A stretch of 64,000 bases of DNA from Acidobacteriota bacterium (GCA_031296115.1 JARLGI010000027.1:62001-126000); one strand, 5' to 3'. Counted from the first letter of the stretch, positions 16,708-25,407 are shown. Program-made: numbers and translations. Notes: generated by a model from the letters alone, not told the origin.

Positions 16708-17496
16708 CTAGTCGTGACGACTGGGAGCAACGGAGGTGCTCATCTCATTGCTTTTGAGCCGCCCGTGCAATCGCACCACTCGTTCGTGCAGGTCGTGGCT
16801 CAACTGCTTCCGGTCGCCTTGCCCCAGCATCGGTTCGCCGAAGGCAATCCGGGCGCGGATGATGCGCTTCCCCAACAGGTTCCGCATATGCGGCAGTAAG
16901 GTCATGTCGCCCCACCAGCAAACTTCCTGCCCAACGTCGCCGTCCTCCAGTTCATAGCGAATGGCGCAAGGCGTGACGGCTGCGCCGGCGTCAATGGCGG
17001 GCTGCAGCATGGTGGAGTGAAATCGCAGCACCCGCTCTCCGTCGGTCGTTGTGCCTTCGGGAAAAAGTACAATCGGCACGCCATTGCGCAGCGACTCGCT
17101 TACGTTGAGGTTGGCGCGCGCGGCGTCGCCTTTGTCATGACGGCGCACAAAGACGCAGCCCGCCCATCTTGCATAGCGGCCGATGAGCGCCCACTGTTCG
17201 ACCTCGGCCTTGGAGACGAACACGCAGGGCACCGCTGCGCTCAGCACCAGGATGTCGAGATAGCTGAGGTGATTGCTGACGATGAGGCCACGCTCCGGCG
17301 GCTGGCCGGTAACGAGAAGTTGCAACTCCATGGCGCGCAGGCCGCGGGCGCAGCTTTCGTGCAGCCATTCAGCGGCCGCGGCACGCGAAGGGTTCCGGCC
17401 GACGTAGCGATGTTGCGACAAACCATAAAACGCCGCAGCCAGAAGCGTAAGCAGCCTGCGGGTTTGCCGCGCGAACTTCGGGAGCCGTTGCTGCAT
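16708..17496 (-). CDS. Lysophospholipid (1-acylglycerol-3-phosphate) acyltransferase, PlsC family
   Basis: Transfers an acyl chain to lysophosphatidic acid or a related acceptor at the inner membrane. Motif I is NHLSYLD (an HX4D variant) and motif III is VLFPEGTTTDG. A hydrophobic anchor (LLTLLAAAFYGLSQ) precedes the domain. I chose ATG 17496 because the open frame before it (to TTG 17601) is Ser/Arg-rich and poorly conserved-looking; a longer form is possible. It is divergent from the tRNA-Glu gene. The specific acceptor lipid is not evident; an ornithine-lipid or LPA acyltransferase are both possible. Confidence 0.82.
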   Translation of the reverse strand: MQQRLPKFARQTRRLLTLLAAAFYGLSQHRYVGRNPSRAAAAEWLHESCARGLRAMELQLLVTGQPPERGLIVSNHLSYLDILVLSAAVPCVFVSKAEVEQWALIGRYARWAGCVFVRRHDKGDAARANLNVSESLRNGVPIVLFPEGTTTDGERVLRFHSTMLQPAIDAGAAVTPCAIRYELEDGDVGQEVCWWGDMTLLPHMRNLLGKRIIRARIAFGEPMLGQGDRKQLSHDLHERVVRLHGRLKSNEMSTSVAPSRHD

Positions 17497-17691
17497 TCGG
17501 GCGAGAGCGTGTCCAGCGCCTGACTCGAGTGTACTGGAGGAACCGCGCGAGGAGCACCGCGTTCGGCGTGCAGCCGACTTTGTCGGCCCGTGCGCATGCA
17601 ACTCTTTCTGGCAAAGCTACAGCTCTCTTTGACCTGCTTCCAAGCGGCTGCTAGTATTAAAGTCTCGACGCTGAATTCCCACCCAGCTAGC

Positions 17692-17769
17692 GTCCCCGTC
17701 GTCTAGCCCGGCCTAGGACATCGCCCTTTCACGGCGGTAACACGGGTTCAAATCCCGTCGGGGACGCCA
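17692..17769 (+). tRNA. tRNA-Glu (anticodon TTC)
   Basis: A complete cloverleaf. The acceptor stem GTCCCCG pairs with CGGGGAC, with the discriminator G and an encoded CCA end. The D-arm lies around GTCTAGCCCGGCCTAGGAC. The anticodon stem CGCC/GGCG encloses CTTTCAC, giving TTC. The T-arm CACGGGTTCAAATCCCGT has the canonical TTCAAAT loop. It reads Glu codons GAA/GAG. Confidence 0.97.
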
Positions 17770-17860
17770 TATCTTTCATAGGGTTGCAGAGTTTACGCCC
17801 GGCAGTGAGAGTGTCCCGTTGATGCTGAAGAGAAGAGCCCTCCTCTATTTAGATAGCACT

Positions 17861-18301
17861 TCATTCCGAATACTTGAGTTGTGCCGCTTGCAAGGCGTCC
17901 TCATACTCTTTCTGACAGTCTGCTTCAGCTTTATCCTCCTTGGCGTGGGCCTCCTTGAGGGCTTCAGGAGCCACTGTATACACTTCCGTCTTCCCTTGAG
18001 CCCGAGTTCCGTTAGTTCGCACCCAATTGTCAAAGTCCCATTCCGCCGCAGCCTTGCAGCCCTGTCGATGTTTATCAGCGTCTGCTATGGCTTTCTCCAG
18101 AAGAGCTTTATTCTTGTCCTTTGCAGAAGTTTCACGAGACTTTTGAGTCTCAGCTTCCTCCAGTTTTGTCAATCTGGCGTTCACATCCGCCAATTGTTTG
18201 CTGAGTTCATCAACACTCTTCTGGCTGGCGCAGCCGACACTGGCCACCACAACCAGAATGAGAATTCCCAGAACTGTCCCTGTTCGACTTCCATCACTCA
18301 T
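17861..18301 (-). CDS. Small lipoprotein with coiled-coil (146 aa)
   Basis: A lipoprotein signal with lipobox VASVGC (Cys at residue 24), then a predicted coiled coil (SVDELSKQLADVNARLTKLE) and a Lys/Glu/Ala-rich helical body, ending LKYSE. The N-terminal coiled coil after the lipid anchor recalls Lpp/Pal-associated or Mce-associated lipoproteins, but no domain is recognisable. Two further cysteines (near residues 82 and 129) could form a disulfide. Base composition is lower in GC than its neighbours. Function is unknown. Confidence 0.7.
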   Translation of the reverse strand: MSDGSRTGTVLGILILVVVASVGCASQKSVDELSKQLADVNARLTKLEEAETQKSRETSAKDKNKALLEKAIADADKHRQGCKAAAEWDFDNWVRTNGTRAQGKTEVYTVAPEALKEAHAKEDKAEADCQKEYEDALQAAQLKYSE

Positions 18302-18405
18302 GGCTTCCGCCTTTCTGTTGAAGCTGCAAGATACTAAAGCGGTATATCTTTATTCAAGCTCCAATCAGACCTCCCACACGACATATTAGTGGTTTGGTCC
18401 CGGTA

Positions 18406-18879
18406 TTAAGGTGCGTACCGGGTGAAGACATAGTCGCGAGCTTTGACAGGTACGTGACAGGGGAAGCAAGTTTTGAGCAGTGCCTCGTCGGCAGGTTTGC
18501 CGTCTTTGAATTGAGCGCCCCCCCACCCTCCCCTCGAGGCGTATTTTGTTGAGTCCTTGACCATAAACTGAACGTTGGTGGGAGCTCCGGCGACGAAGGA
18601 TTGGGCACGGCCAAAGACTCTGTAGTTTTCCTCCGACGGGACGTAACTCCACGCCAGCCGGGCAAAAATGGCACCATCCGGGAACAGAAGCTTTCCATCC
18701 CGATAGGCCGCAACCGCTACATCGTTGCCCAGAACGGCGCGAAAATCGTTGAGGTTGCCTGCCTCGTGGGCCACAGAGATCAACCTCCAATCGCGGTATC
18801 CGGCGGGGATTTTGACTCCGTAGATCGGGGCAGCCTCCCCATCGGCCTGTCCAGATGCGGGAGCCGTGGAAGCGACCAT
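18406..18879 (-). CDS. Cytochrome P460-family haem protein, leader out of frame
   Basis: The mature domain is clear: YGVKIPAGYRDWRLISVAHE near the N-terminus, an RLAWSYVPSEENY segment, and a C-terminal haem-binding CFPCH motif followed by VKARDYVFTRY, as in the cytochrome P460/P460-like superfamily of periplasmic c-type cytochromes. The longest in-frame start (ATG 18879) lacks a signal peptide. An ATG at 18926 with GGAAGGAGGACACCGT before it encodes MRGIAYLFAAVV, a plausible secretion signal, but in another frame. A single indel between about 18885 and 18905 would join them. This is either a sequencing error or a disabled leader. Its substrate could be NO, hydroxylamine or none. Confidence 0.72.
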   Translation of the reverse strand: MVASTAPASGQADGEAAPIYGVKIPAGYRDWRLISVAHEAGNLNDFRAVLGNDVAVAAYRDGKLLFPDGAIFARLAWSYVPSEENYRVFGRAQSFVAGAPTNVQFMVKDSTKYASRGGWGGAQFKDGKPADEALLKTCFPCHVPVKARDYVFTRYAP

Positions 18880-18965
18880 GCCGGTGAGCGTACAACTGCA
18901 GCAAACAAGTAAGCGATTCCTCTCATACGGTGTCCTCCTTCCAATGTGCTTGTTTAACTTATGCC

Positions 18966-20027
18966 TTACTTAATCGTGCGATCCGCTTCCCGGGGGCGTC
19001 GAGGGATGATCGCGTCGTGGTCGTTCATTTCAGCAGCTCCGTCCCAACCTGTTCCGCCACCATATACTCGGCGTACCAGTCGGGCCAGGTCGCTTGCAGA
19101 GGCGAACGAAGTCGAGGCAGGGTCGATGCGCCCGGGAAGCCGCGTCGTGATCTCCTGCAGCAACCAGCCATTGCCGTCGGGATCGCTGAACGAGGCAAAC
19201 GAGCGGTAGCTGCGATGCTCGGGATCCCGACCACTGACCCGGCGCCGCCCAAACAGGTAGGGCTGGTCCGTGCCAGCATACACGCCGGCGTCGTCGTGGA
19301 ACACCTCGGTGATCTCGACGCCGCGACCGAGCAGCTCGTTGCGGGCGCCCTCGATGTCGGAGACGATCAGGTACAGGCCTTGGGCAGAGCCGGGTGTCGA
19401 CGCGGTGACGTTCTTGCCGAAAATGACGGAGCAGCCGGAGCCCGGCGGCGTGAACTGGATCACCCGGAAGTCGTCGCCGGCGGCGATGAGGTTGACGCGG
19501 ACGGGCGCGAGCGCCAGGTTCTTGGTCATGGCGGGAAGCGCGGCCGTGAGAGCCGAGATGAGCGCGAATCCCGGGGCCGTGCGGCGGCCACCGGTGCCGC
19601 CCATGAAGAGCAGGGCCCCCCCCGGGCGAACCTTGCTTGCGGCAACCCGGGCGACCTGCAGCGGCAGCAGGATATGGGCCTCCAGGTCGCGGCGCGCCGC
19701 TTTGAAGTCGAACTCCGCCAGCGGCGCGTAGTACGGACCGGGACCTGTGACCAGCACGTGGTCGACCGGCTTGGGCAGCTCGCCGAAAAACCTCCCCAGC
19801 CGTACGAAGTCGGTGGCGTCGAAGGCGGTAATGCCGGCCCCGAGTTCGAGGCCGACGCGGTGTAGGCGATCCGGGTCGCGCGCGGTGAGGATCAGGTCGG
19901 CGCCCTCGGCGCGGGCGCGCCGGGCCGTTTCGAGCCCGATGCCGGTGCTGCCGCCGATCACGACGACGGTTTGCCCGAGGAGTTCCGGTTGGCGCTGCAC
20001 GCAAGCGGCAGTAGTTACGGTGCTCAT
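18966..20027 (-). CDS. SDR-VOC chimera: truncated short-chain dehydrogenase fused to glyoxalase-like domain
   Basis: Residues about 15-190 are a short-chain dehydrogenase with the TVVVIGGSTGIGLETARRA nucleotide-binding motif and APVRVNLIAAG. In family members that segment is followed by FVDTP and about 50 more residues. Here it passes directly into DDFRVIQFTPPGSG, GLYLIVSDIEGARNELLGRG and FASFSDPDGNGWLLQEITTR, the C-terminal half of a VOC/glyoxalase protein. The expected VOC terminus WPDWYAEYMVAEQ is present at about 19030-19080 in another frame, so a second deletion shifted the frame near 19080-19110. ATG 20027 has GGAGGAAGC upstream. It is probably non-functional, although the ORF is open for 353 codons. 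Confidence 0.7.
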   Translation of the reverse strand: MSTVTTAACVQRQPELLGQTVVVIGGSTGIGLETARRARAEGADLILTARDPDRLHRVGLELGAGITAFDATDFVRLGRFFGELPKPVDHVLVTGPGPYYAPLAEFDFKAARRDLEAHILLPLQVARVAASKVRPGGALLFMGGTGGRRTAPGFALISALTAALPAMTKNLALAPVRVNLIAAGDDFRVIQFTPPGSGCSVIFGKNVTASTPGSAQGLYLIVSDIEGARNELLGRGVEITEVFHDDAGVYAGTDQPYLFGRRRVSGRDPEHRSYRSFASFSDPDGNGWLLQEITTRLPGRIDPASTSFASASDLARLVRRVYGGGTGWDGAAEMNDHDAIIPRRPREADRTIK

Positions 20028-20111
20028 GCTTCCTCCGATCAGCAGTCCAAAATCGCCAAGGACACGGCCGACATCAAGTTTCAGAACTGCATTAACCCAG
20101 CTTTGCGCATC

Positions 20112-21144
20112 TCACATCGTGAGCACGACGCGGAACTGGGCCTTGCCGTTCATCATTCGCTCGTAAGCCTCCGCCACTCTTTCCAGCGGATAAGTTTCAA
20201 TCATGGGCCGCACGCCCGTCAGTTCAGCGAAGCGCAGCGTGTCTTCGGAATCGGTGGGTGTCCCCGACGACCACCCCTGATCGCTCGACTTCCACTGATG
20301 AGCTGTATAGGCGTGACCTCAATCGGATCGAAGGTCACACCGATCACCATGAGCCTGCCGTTTGGGCCCAGACCGTCGATCAGTTCAGACATCGCTTTCG
20401 AGTTTGGGGCTGTCGCCAGGATGGCCTTTGCGCCCCCAACTTCTGCAGTTCCTGCGCAGCATTCGTCGCTTGGCTATCGATGTACACACTCGCTCCGAGT
20501 TTCTTTGCGAGCGTCGCGTTCTCAGACCCACGTCCGATGGCGGCCACCCTATAGCCACACTTGTTAGCAAATTGAATTCCAAGATGACCCAAGCCGCCTG
20601 TACCCTGGACGGCGACAAGGTCGCCAGGCATCGCACCGCTGTGCCGCAGGGCGTTGAAGGTAGTAATTCCAGCGCAGAGCAGCGGTGCTGCTTCGGCGTC
20701 GCCCAAACTGTCCGGAACCGCCACCAGCGCCTCAACTGGCGCCACCATATATTCCTGGTACCCTCCGTCATAGCTGATGCCCGCAATCTTCAGATTCCGG
20801 CAATTGCGAAAATCGCCGCGCCGGCACTCGGGACACGTGTTGTCCTGGCCACCGTGCCAGCCGACACCAACGCGCTGACCCTTGTTCCACGCGGATACAC
20901 CCGTACCCACTTTATCGATGATGCCCACCACTTCATGTCCTGGCACCCGGGGATACTGAATTCCGGGCCACAATCCTTCTTTCGTGAGCACGTCACTGTG
21001 ACATACCCCGCAGGCTTGCACCTTGATGCGTGCCTGCCCCGCACCCGGCTTGGGAAGCTCGCGCTCGACCACCCTGAAATCTGCTCCCGGTTGCGGGACC
21101 TCTGCCACCTTCATCGTTGCTACTGTGACTGCTGTCGTCGCCAT
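20112..21144 (-). pseudogene. Zinc-type alcohol dehydrogenase (MDR family), two frameshifts
   Basis: The N-terminal 240 residues read without a break: the catalytic zinc site CGVCHSDVLTKEG and GHEVVG, the structural zinc cysteines in the TCPECRRGDFRNC region, and the Rossmann motif GTGGLGHLGIQFA. At 20433-20437 a run of five G on the coding strand would need six for the frame to continue as AKAILATAPNSKAMSELIDG. Near 20278-20282 a second single-base loss breaks the frame before WSSGTPTDSEDTLRF. After that the normal terminus QFRVVLTM and TGA (20112-20114) are present. With both indels corrected, a full-length enzyme of about 344 residues results. It starts at ATG 21144 with TTAGGAGGATTG before it. 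Confidence 0.8.
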
Positions 21145-21482
21145 CAATCCTCCTAAGGAATGTCAATCATCGTTGAAGAAGAACAGTGAGTACCGCGACT
21201 GGGCCGCTACTGCGCTCGTTATCAACTATCGACAGCCCCGCTTCCCAGGCAGATAACTCACCCCCTTTACTTCCGTGTGAAGGGAACCCGAACCCCGTGC
21301 AAGCACCGCGCAAAGGACGAAGCAGCAAGCTAACGTAATTCGTTCAAGAGGCAGCGCAAGAAAACACCCGGCGAGAAAGATGCAGGAAGTTCTGGCGAGG
21401 ATTCATCAAGAAAAAGCAACCTCGAATCGACCGAGCTACGACTAGGGCTGCTCCATCTGGGCGCCTGCGTCATCCAATACAC
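21145..21482. other. Intergenic region, divergent promoters presumed
   Basis: The 338 bases between the divergent dehydrogenase pseudogene and the cysteine synthase gene contain no frame with coding character. I see no T-box, SAM or other riboswitch consensus that I can name. Confidence 0.4.
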
Positions 21483-22430
21483 ATGAGCCAGGCAGCTCGC
21501 CATGTTTTGCCGTTCCCCGGCGCCCTGGGGCAAGGTCTGCTGCAGCGGATCGGCAACACGCCGCTGTTGCGCTTCCGGCGCCTCACCGACGCTGTGCCTC
21601 GCGTCGCGGTGCTGGCCAAAGCAGAGTGGGTAAATCCCGGCGGCTCGGTGAAAGATCGCGCTGCGGCCAGCATCGTGGCCGACGCGCTGCGCCGGGACAA
21701 GCTGGCGGACGGCAAGATCCTGCTGGATTCCACCAGCGGCAATACCGGAATTGCCTACGCTATGCTCGGCGCCGTGGAAGGTTTTCCGGTGACGCTGTGC
21801 ATGCCGGAGAATGTTTCGCCCGATCGGCTGCGCATCGTGCGGGCCTATGGCGCGCAAGTTATTTCCACCGATCCTAGCGAGGGCTCCGATGGAGCGTTGC
21901 GCAAGGCGCGTGAAATCGCGGCTGCCGAGCCACAGAAGTACTTTTATGCCGATCAGTACTCCAACGAGGCCAACTGGTCCGCGCATTATCACGGCACCGC
22001 AGAAGAGATCTGGCGGCAGGCCGAAGGCCGAATCACGCATTTTGTCGCCATGCTCGGCACCAGCGGGACATTCGTCGGCACGGCCCGCAAACTGAAAGAG
22101 CTGAATAGCGACATCCAGTGCATCTCCCTTCAGCCCGATTCGCCGTTCCATGGCATCGAAGGCGCCAAACACATGCCGACTTCCATCGTGCCGAAGATTT
22201 ATGACCCGGCGCTTGCGGACCAGGAAGTTTTCGTGAGCACCGAGGATGCCTACGCGATGGTAAAGCGGCTGGCCGTCGAAGAAGGTCTGCTGGTGGGCAT
22301 CTCCGGCGCGGCGGCGCTGGTTGGCGCGTTGCAGGTAGCGGCCGAGGCCGCGCCCGACTCCGTGGTGGTCACCATATTCCCAGACGGCGCTCACCGCTAT
22401 CTGAGCGAGAGGTTCTGGGAGGATATCTGA
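21483..22430 (+). CDS. cysM: Cysteine synthase, CysM-type (PLP-dependent, 315 aa)
   Basis: A fold-type II PLP enzyme. GNTPLLRF opens the domain, the PLP lysine lies in NPGGSVKDRAA, the substrate loop is STSGNTGIAYA, and the phosphate-binding loop is GTSGTFVGTARKL. A role with the next three genes is suggested by context: in Mycobacterium, CysM uses thiocarboxylated CysO as sulfur donor, Mec+ releases cysteine and MoeZ loads the sulfur. The same four functions are present here in order, so this enzyme probably uses O-phosphoserine or O-acetylserine with a protein-bound sulfur donor. The ATG has no strong ribosome site. Six bases separate it from the JAMM gene. Confidence 0.9.
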   Translation: MSQAARHVLPFPGALGQGLLQRIGNTPLLRFRRLTDAVPRVAVLAKAEWVNPGGSVKDRAAASIVADALRRDKLADGKILLDSTSGNTGIAYAMLGAVEGFPVTLCMPENVSPDRLRIVRAYGAQVISTDPSEGSDGALRKAREIAAAEPQKYFYADQYSNEANWSAHYHGTAEEIWRQAEGRITHFVAMLGTSGTFVGTARKLKELNSDIQCISLQPDSPFHGIEGAKHMPTSIVPKIYDPALADQEVFVSTEDAYAMVKRLAVEEGLLVGISGAAALVGALQVAAEAAPDSVVVTIFPDGAHRYLSERFWEDI

Positions 22431-22436
22431 GGGCTT

Positions 22437-22871
22437 ATGGCTCTATTTATCGCCAAGCCGGACTTGGAAGAGCTTCGCCAGCACGGCGAAGAGACCTACC
22501 CGTTCGAATGTTGCGGTGTGTTGCTTGGCCGGGTCGATGATGTCGGCGGTAAGCGCGTGCACGAGGTGGTGCGCTGCAGCAACCAGCGTACGGAGTCGCC
22601 GCACAATCGTTATTTCATTGATCCGCGAGAACTGGTAGGCATTCAGCGGCGGGCGCACGAGCGCGAGTTGGACATTGTCGGCTTCTATCATTCGCATCCG
22701 CAGCATCCGGCGCGCTGGTCGGCGACCGATCTGGAGGAAGCGCACTGGCCCGGCTGTTCGTACGTCATTACCAGCGTGATGAATGGCGTGGCCACGCAGA
22801 CCAACTCATTCGACTTGGTTGCTGAGGGCGAAAGCAAGTCGTTCCAGAACGAAGAACTTCACGTCGAGTAA
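22437..22871 (+). CDS. JAMM/MPN+ metallopeptidase (Mec-type, 144 aa)
   Basis: A zinc isopeptidase that cleaves after the C-terminal diglycine of ubiquitin-like sulfur carriers. The JAMM signature is complete: His85-Ser-His87-Pro, then Ser95 and Asp98 (HSHPQHPARWSATD), with an upstream Glu in the EETYPFECCG block. The length equals Mec+. Lying between cysM and a MoaD/ThiS-like carrier gene, it should either release cysteine from the carrier or trim the carrier's C-terminal tail (see findings). Start ATG 22437. Confidence 0.9.
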   Translation: MALFIAKPDLEELRQHGEETYPFECCGVLLGRVDDVGGKRVHEVVRCSNQRTESPHNRYFIDPRELVGIQRRAHERELDIVGFYHSHPQHPARWSATDLEEAHWPGCSYVITSVMNGVATQTNSFDLVAEGESKSFQNEELHVE

Positions 22872-22932
22872 CACGCAGGGGCAACGCGCCTTGCTGAATC
22901 TGACACGGAGGTCGTTGCATCCAAAGCTGCCT

Positions 22933-23226
22933 ATGAAAGTGCTGATCCCTACGCCGCTTCGCCAGTACACGGGGAGGCAGTCGACAGTCGAGCTGGAGGC
23001 CGGCTCGGTGGACGAAGCTCTGTGCGAGCTGACCACCCGATACCCTGAGCTGCGCAAGCAACTGTTCACCGCCGAGGGCGAGCTGCGCAAGTTCGTGAAC
23101 GTCTACGTGAACGACGAGGACATTCGTTACCTCGAGCGCGAGCGTACGCTGGTCAAGCCGACGGACACCATATCGATTATACCGTCTGTAGCCGGCGGCT
23201 CGGTGGCTGCACGGCGGGGGTTCTGA
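22933..23226 (+). CDS. MoaD/ThiS-like sulfur carrier protein (CysO-like, 97 aa) with C-terminal tail
   Basis: A beta-grasp ubiquitin-like carrier. MKVLIPTPLRQYTGRQ opens the fold, FVNVYVNDEDIRYLE is the central strand and turn, and VKPTDTISIIPSVAGG ends in the diglycine that is adenylated and thiocarboxylated by MoeZ. Eight residues (SVAARRGF) follow the diglycine, so the protein must be trimmed before it can be activated. ATG 22933 is chosen over earlier starts because the fold begins there. Its stop TGA overlaps the moeZ start by one base, which indicates translational coupling. Confidence 0.88.
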   Translation: MKVLIPTPLRQYTGRQSTVELEAGSVDEALCELTTRYPELRKQLFTAEGELRKFVNVYVNDEDIRYLERERTLVKPTDTISIIPSVAGGSVAARRGF

Positions 23227-24392
23227 TGGCGACGCTAACGCGTGCTCAAGCTTCGGCCCTGACCAACGATGAAATCCTGCGCTACTCGCGGCACCTCATC
23301 ATGCCCGAGGTCGGCATGGCCGGGCAGCAGAAGCTGAAGGCCGCGCGCGTGCTTTGCATCGGCGCTGGCGGGCTCGGCTCGCCGCTAGCCTTGTATCTCG
23401 CCGCGGCCGGGGTGGGCACACTTGGCCTGGTGGATTTCGACGTGGTGGACTACACCAACCTGCAGCGCCAGATCATCCACACGACCGGCGACGTCGGACG
23501 GCCCAAGCTCGACTCGGCGGCAGAGAAGCTCACGGGCATCAATCCCTTCATCAACGTTCGCAAGTTTGAGACCCGGCTCACCAGCGCCAACGCGCTCGAT
23601 TTCTTTCGCGACTTCGACATCATCGCTGACGGTACCGACAACTTCCCCACCCGGTATCTGGTCAACGACGCTTGCGTGCTGAGCGGCACGCCCAATGTTT
23701 ACGCTTCCATTTTCCGCTTCGAAGGTCAGGCGAGCGTTTTTGCCACTGAAAACGGCCCGTGCTATCGCTGTCTCTACCCGGAACCGCCGCCGCCGGGTCT
23801 GGTTCCCTCGTGCGCCGAAGGCGGCGTGCTGGGCATCCTTCCCGGACTGCTCGGCGTAATTCAGGCGACGGAAGTCATTAAGCTCATCCTGGGTACGGGC
23901 GACCCGCTGATTGGCCGCTTGCTGCTGGTGGACGCGCTGGGCATGCGCTTTCGCGAGCTGCGCCTGCGCAAGAATGCCGACTGCCCGGTCTGCGGCGCAA
24001 CTCCGACGATTCGCGAGCTCATCGACTACAACGAGTTTTGCGGCATTCGCGGCGAAGAAGCGCCAATCACCACGACTGTCCCGGAGATCCAACCCGTCGA
24101 GCTAAAAGCGAGGCTCGACGCTGCAGACGACATCTTTATTCTCGACGTGCGCGAGCCGCATGAGTACCAGATCTGCAATATCGGCGGCCATCTCATCCCG
24201 CTGGGCGATCTGCCTGCGCGCATGAACGAGCTGGATTCCAGCCGCGAGATTGTCGCCCACTGCCGCAGCGGCGTGCGTAGCGCCAAGGCGGTGACCTTGC
24301 TTCGCCAGGCGGGCTTTGGCAAAGTAAAGAACCTCGCCGGCGGGATCCTTGCCTGGTCTGATAAGGTCGATCCTACGTTGCCGAAGTACTAG
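23226..24392 (+). CDS. moeZ: MoeZ: adenylyltransferase/sulfurtransferase (MoeB-rhodanese, 388 aa)
   Basis: Activates the diglycine of MoaD/ThiS/CysO-type carriers and transfers sulfur to it. The N-terminal E1-like domain (about residues 15-265) has RYSRHLIMPEVG, the nucleotide motif CIGAGGLGSPLA, and DGTDNFPTRYLVNDAC. Zinc-ligand CxxC pairs (CYRC, CPVC) are present. The C-terminal rhodanese domain (about 285-388) carries Cys346 in the active loop HCRSGVRS. The length and two-domain layout match MoeZ/MOCS3. It is coupled to the upstream carrier gene and probably forms one operon from 21483 to 24392 or beyond. Confidence 0.94.
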   Translation: MATLTRAQASALTNDEILRYSRHLIMPEVGMAGQQKLKAARVLCIGAGGLGSPLALYLAAAGVGTLGLVDFDVVDYTNLQRQIIHTTGDVGRPKLDSAAEKLTGINPFINVRKFETRLTSANALDFFRDFDIIADGTDNFPTRYLVNDACVLSGTPNVYASIFRFEGQASVFATENGPCYRCLYPEPPPPGLVPSCAEGGVLGILPGLLGVIQATEVIKLILGTGDPLIGRLLLVDALGMRFRELRLRKNADCPVCGATPTIRELIDYNEFCGIRGEEAPITTTVPEIQPVELKARLDAADDIFILDVREPHEYQICNIGGHLIPLGDLPARMNELDSSREIVAHCRSGVRSAKAVTLLRQAGFGKVKNLAGGILAWSDKVDPTLPKY

Positions 24393-24405
24393 ATAGCGCA
24401 AGACC

Positions 24406-25380
24406 GTGACTTCGACGCCCATCCCCGTGACCGCCGCCCATCCGCTCGACCTAGCCGTCGCGTGGCTGTCGAAGCGCTCCAAGCTCTTCTCGCAGGGATG
24501 GGGCGACGAGGCGTTGTTCGCGCGGCTTTGCGACAGCCTCTCCTATTCCGTCCCGCCATCGCCGATTACGATGGAGTGGCGTGCGACGCGCGAGCGCCGG
24601 GGAATCACCCGTCGCGACGGAACCTTCCCCTCGCCGCTGGACCTGCTCCCCGACCATACGAAGACAGTGCACGTGCGCGCCTGGTCGCGGGCAGGGAACC
24701 GCGTGGCATGCGTGATTCCCGCCGCCTCGCGCGACGAAGGCTTCCGCGCCCGCGAGCACATCTTCGGCGGCCTGATAGCGCGCGGCCTCGATTTGTATTT
24801 TCTTGAGAACCCTTTTTACGGCAGCCGCCGGGTGGTGCAAGGCCCGTCGCTCATCAGCGTGAGCGATCACGGCCTGATGGCGGCGGGCATGGTTCTTGAA
24901 GCGCGCGCACTGCTGGAACACATGCGGCCCAGCTATCCCAAGCTGGTCGTCGCCGGATACAGCATGGGAGGCCACATGGCGGCCATCACGGCAGCGGTGA
25001 CGCCGTTTCCGGTTGGTTGCGCGGCGCTGGCGACCGGCGCGTCGGCCAGTAGCATCTACACTCGCGGATTGCTTTCGTGGTCGGTTGATCTCGAAGCTCT
25101 GGGCGGCGGACCCGAGTTGCGTACCGCGGCGCGCGAGCGGCTGCATCAGCTTTTCGAAGTCGCCGATGTGACCCGCTACCCGCTGCCGATGCGTCCTGAC
25201 GCGGCCGTCATTGTCGGGTGCAAACGTGATGGTTACGTGCTGAACAGCGAGACCGAGCGCCTGCATCAGTACTGGAAGGGAAGTGCGCTGCGCTGGATTC
25301 CCGCCGGGCACTTCTCAGCGCTTATGTCCAGCCGCCGCGCTCTATGCGACTGCGTCGCCGAAGCCGCCGAAAAGCTGTGA
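24406..25380 (+). CDS. Alpha/beta hydrolase, ABHD18/DUF2048-like (324 aa)
   Basis: An alpha/beta hydrolase with the nucleophile elbow GYSMGGHM (Ser near residue 188), the preceding strand KLVVAGY and a C-terminal His in WIPAGHFSALM. ENPFYGSRRVVQGPS is typical of the ABHD18-like group. No signal peptide. The GTG start at 24406 lies 13 bases after moeZ, so it may be co-transcribed with the sulfur-carrier operon, although no functional link is evident. The substrate is unknown. Confidence 0.78.
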   Translation: MTSTPIPVTAAHPLDLAVAWLSKRSKLFSQGWGDEALFARLCDSLSYSVPPSPITMEWRATRERRGITRRDGTFPSPLDLLPDHTKTVHVRAWSRAGNRVACVIPAASRDEGFRAREHIFGGLIARGLDLYFLENPFYGSRRVVQGPSLISVSDHGLMAAGMVLEARALLEHMRPSYPKLVVAGYSMGGHMAAITAAVTPFPVGCAALATGASASSIYTRGLLSWSVDLEALGGGPELRTAARERLHQLFEVADVTRYPLPMRPDAAVIVGCKRDGYVLNSETERLHQYWKGSALRWIPAGHFSALMSSRRALCDCVAEAAEKL

Positions 25381-25407
25381 TTTGCCCAGCCGTCACTGAC
25401 AACTGGT

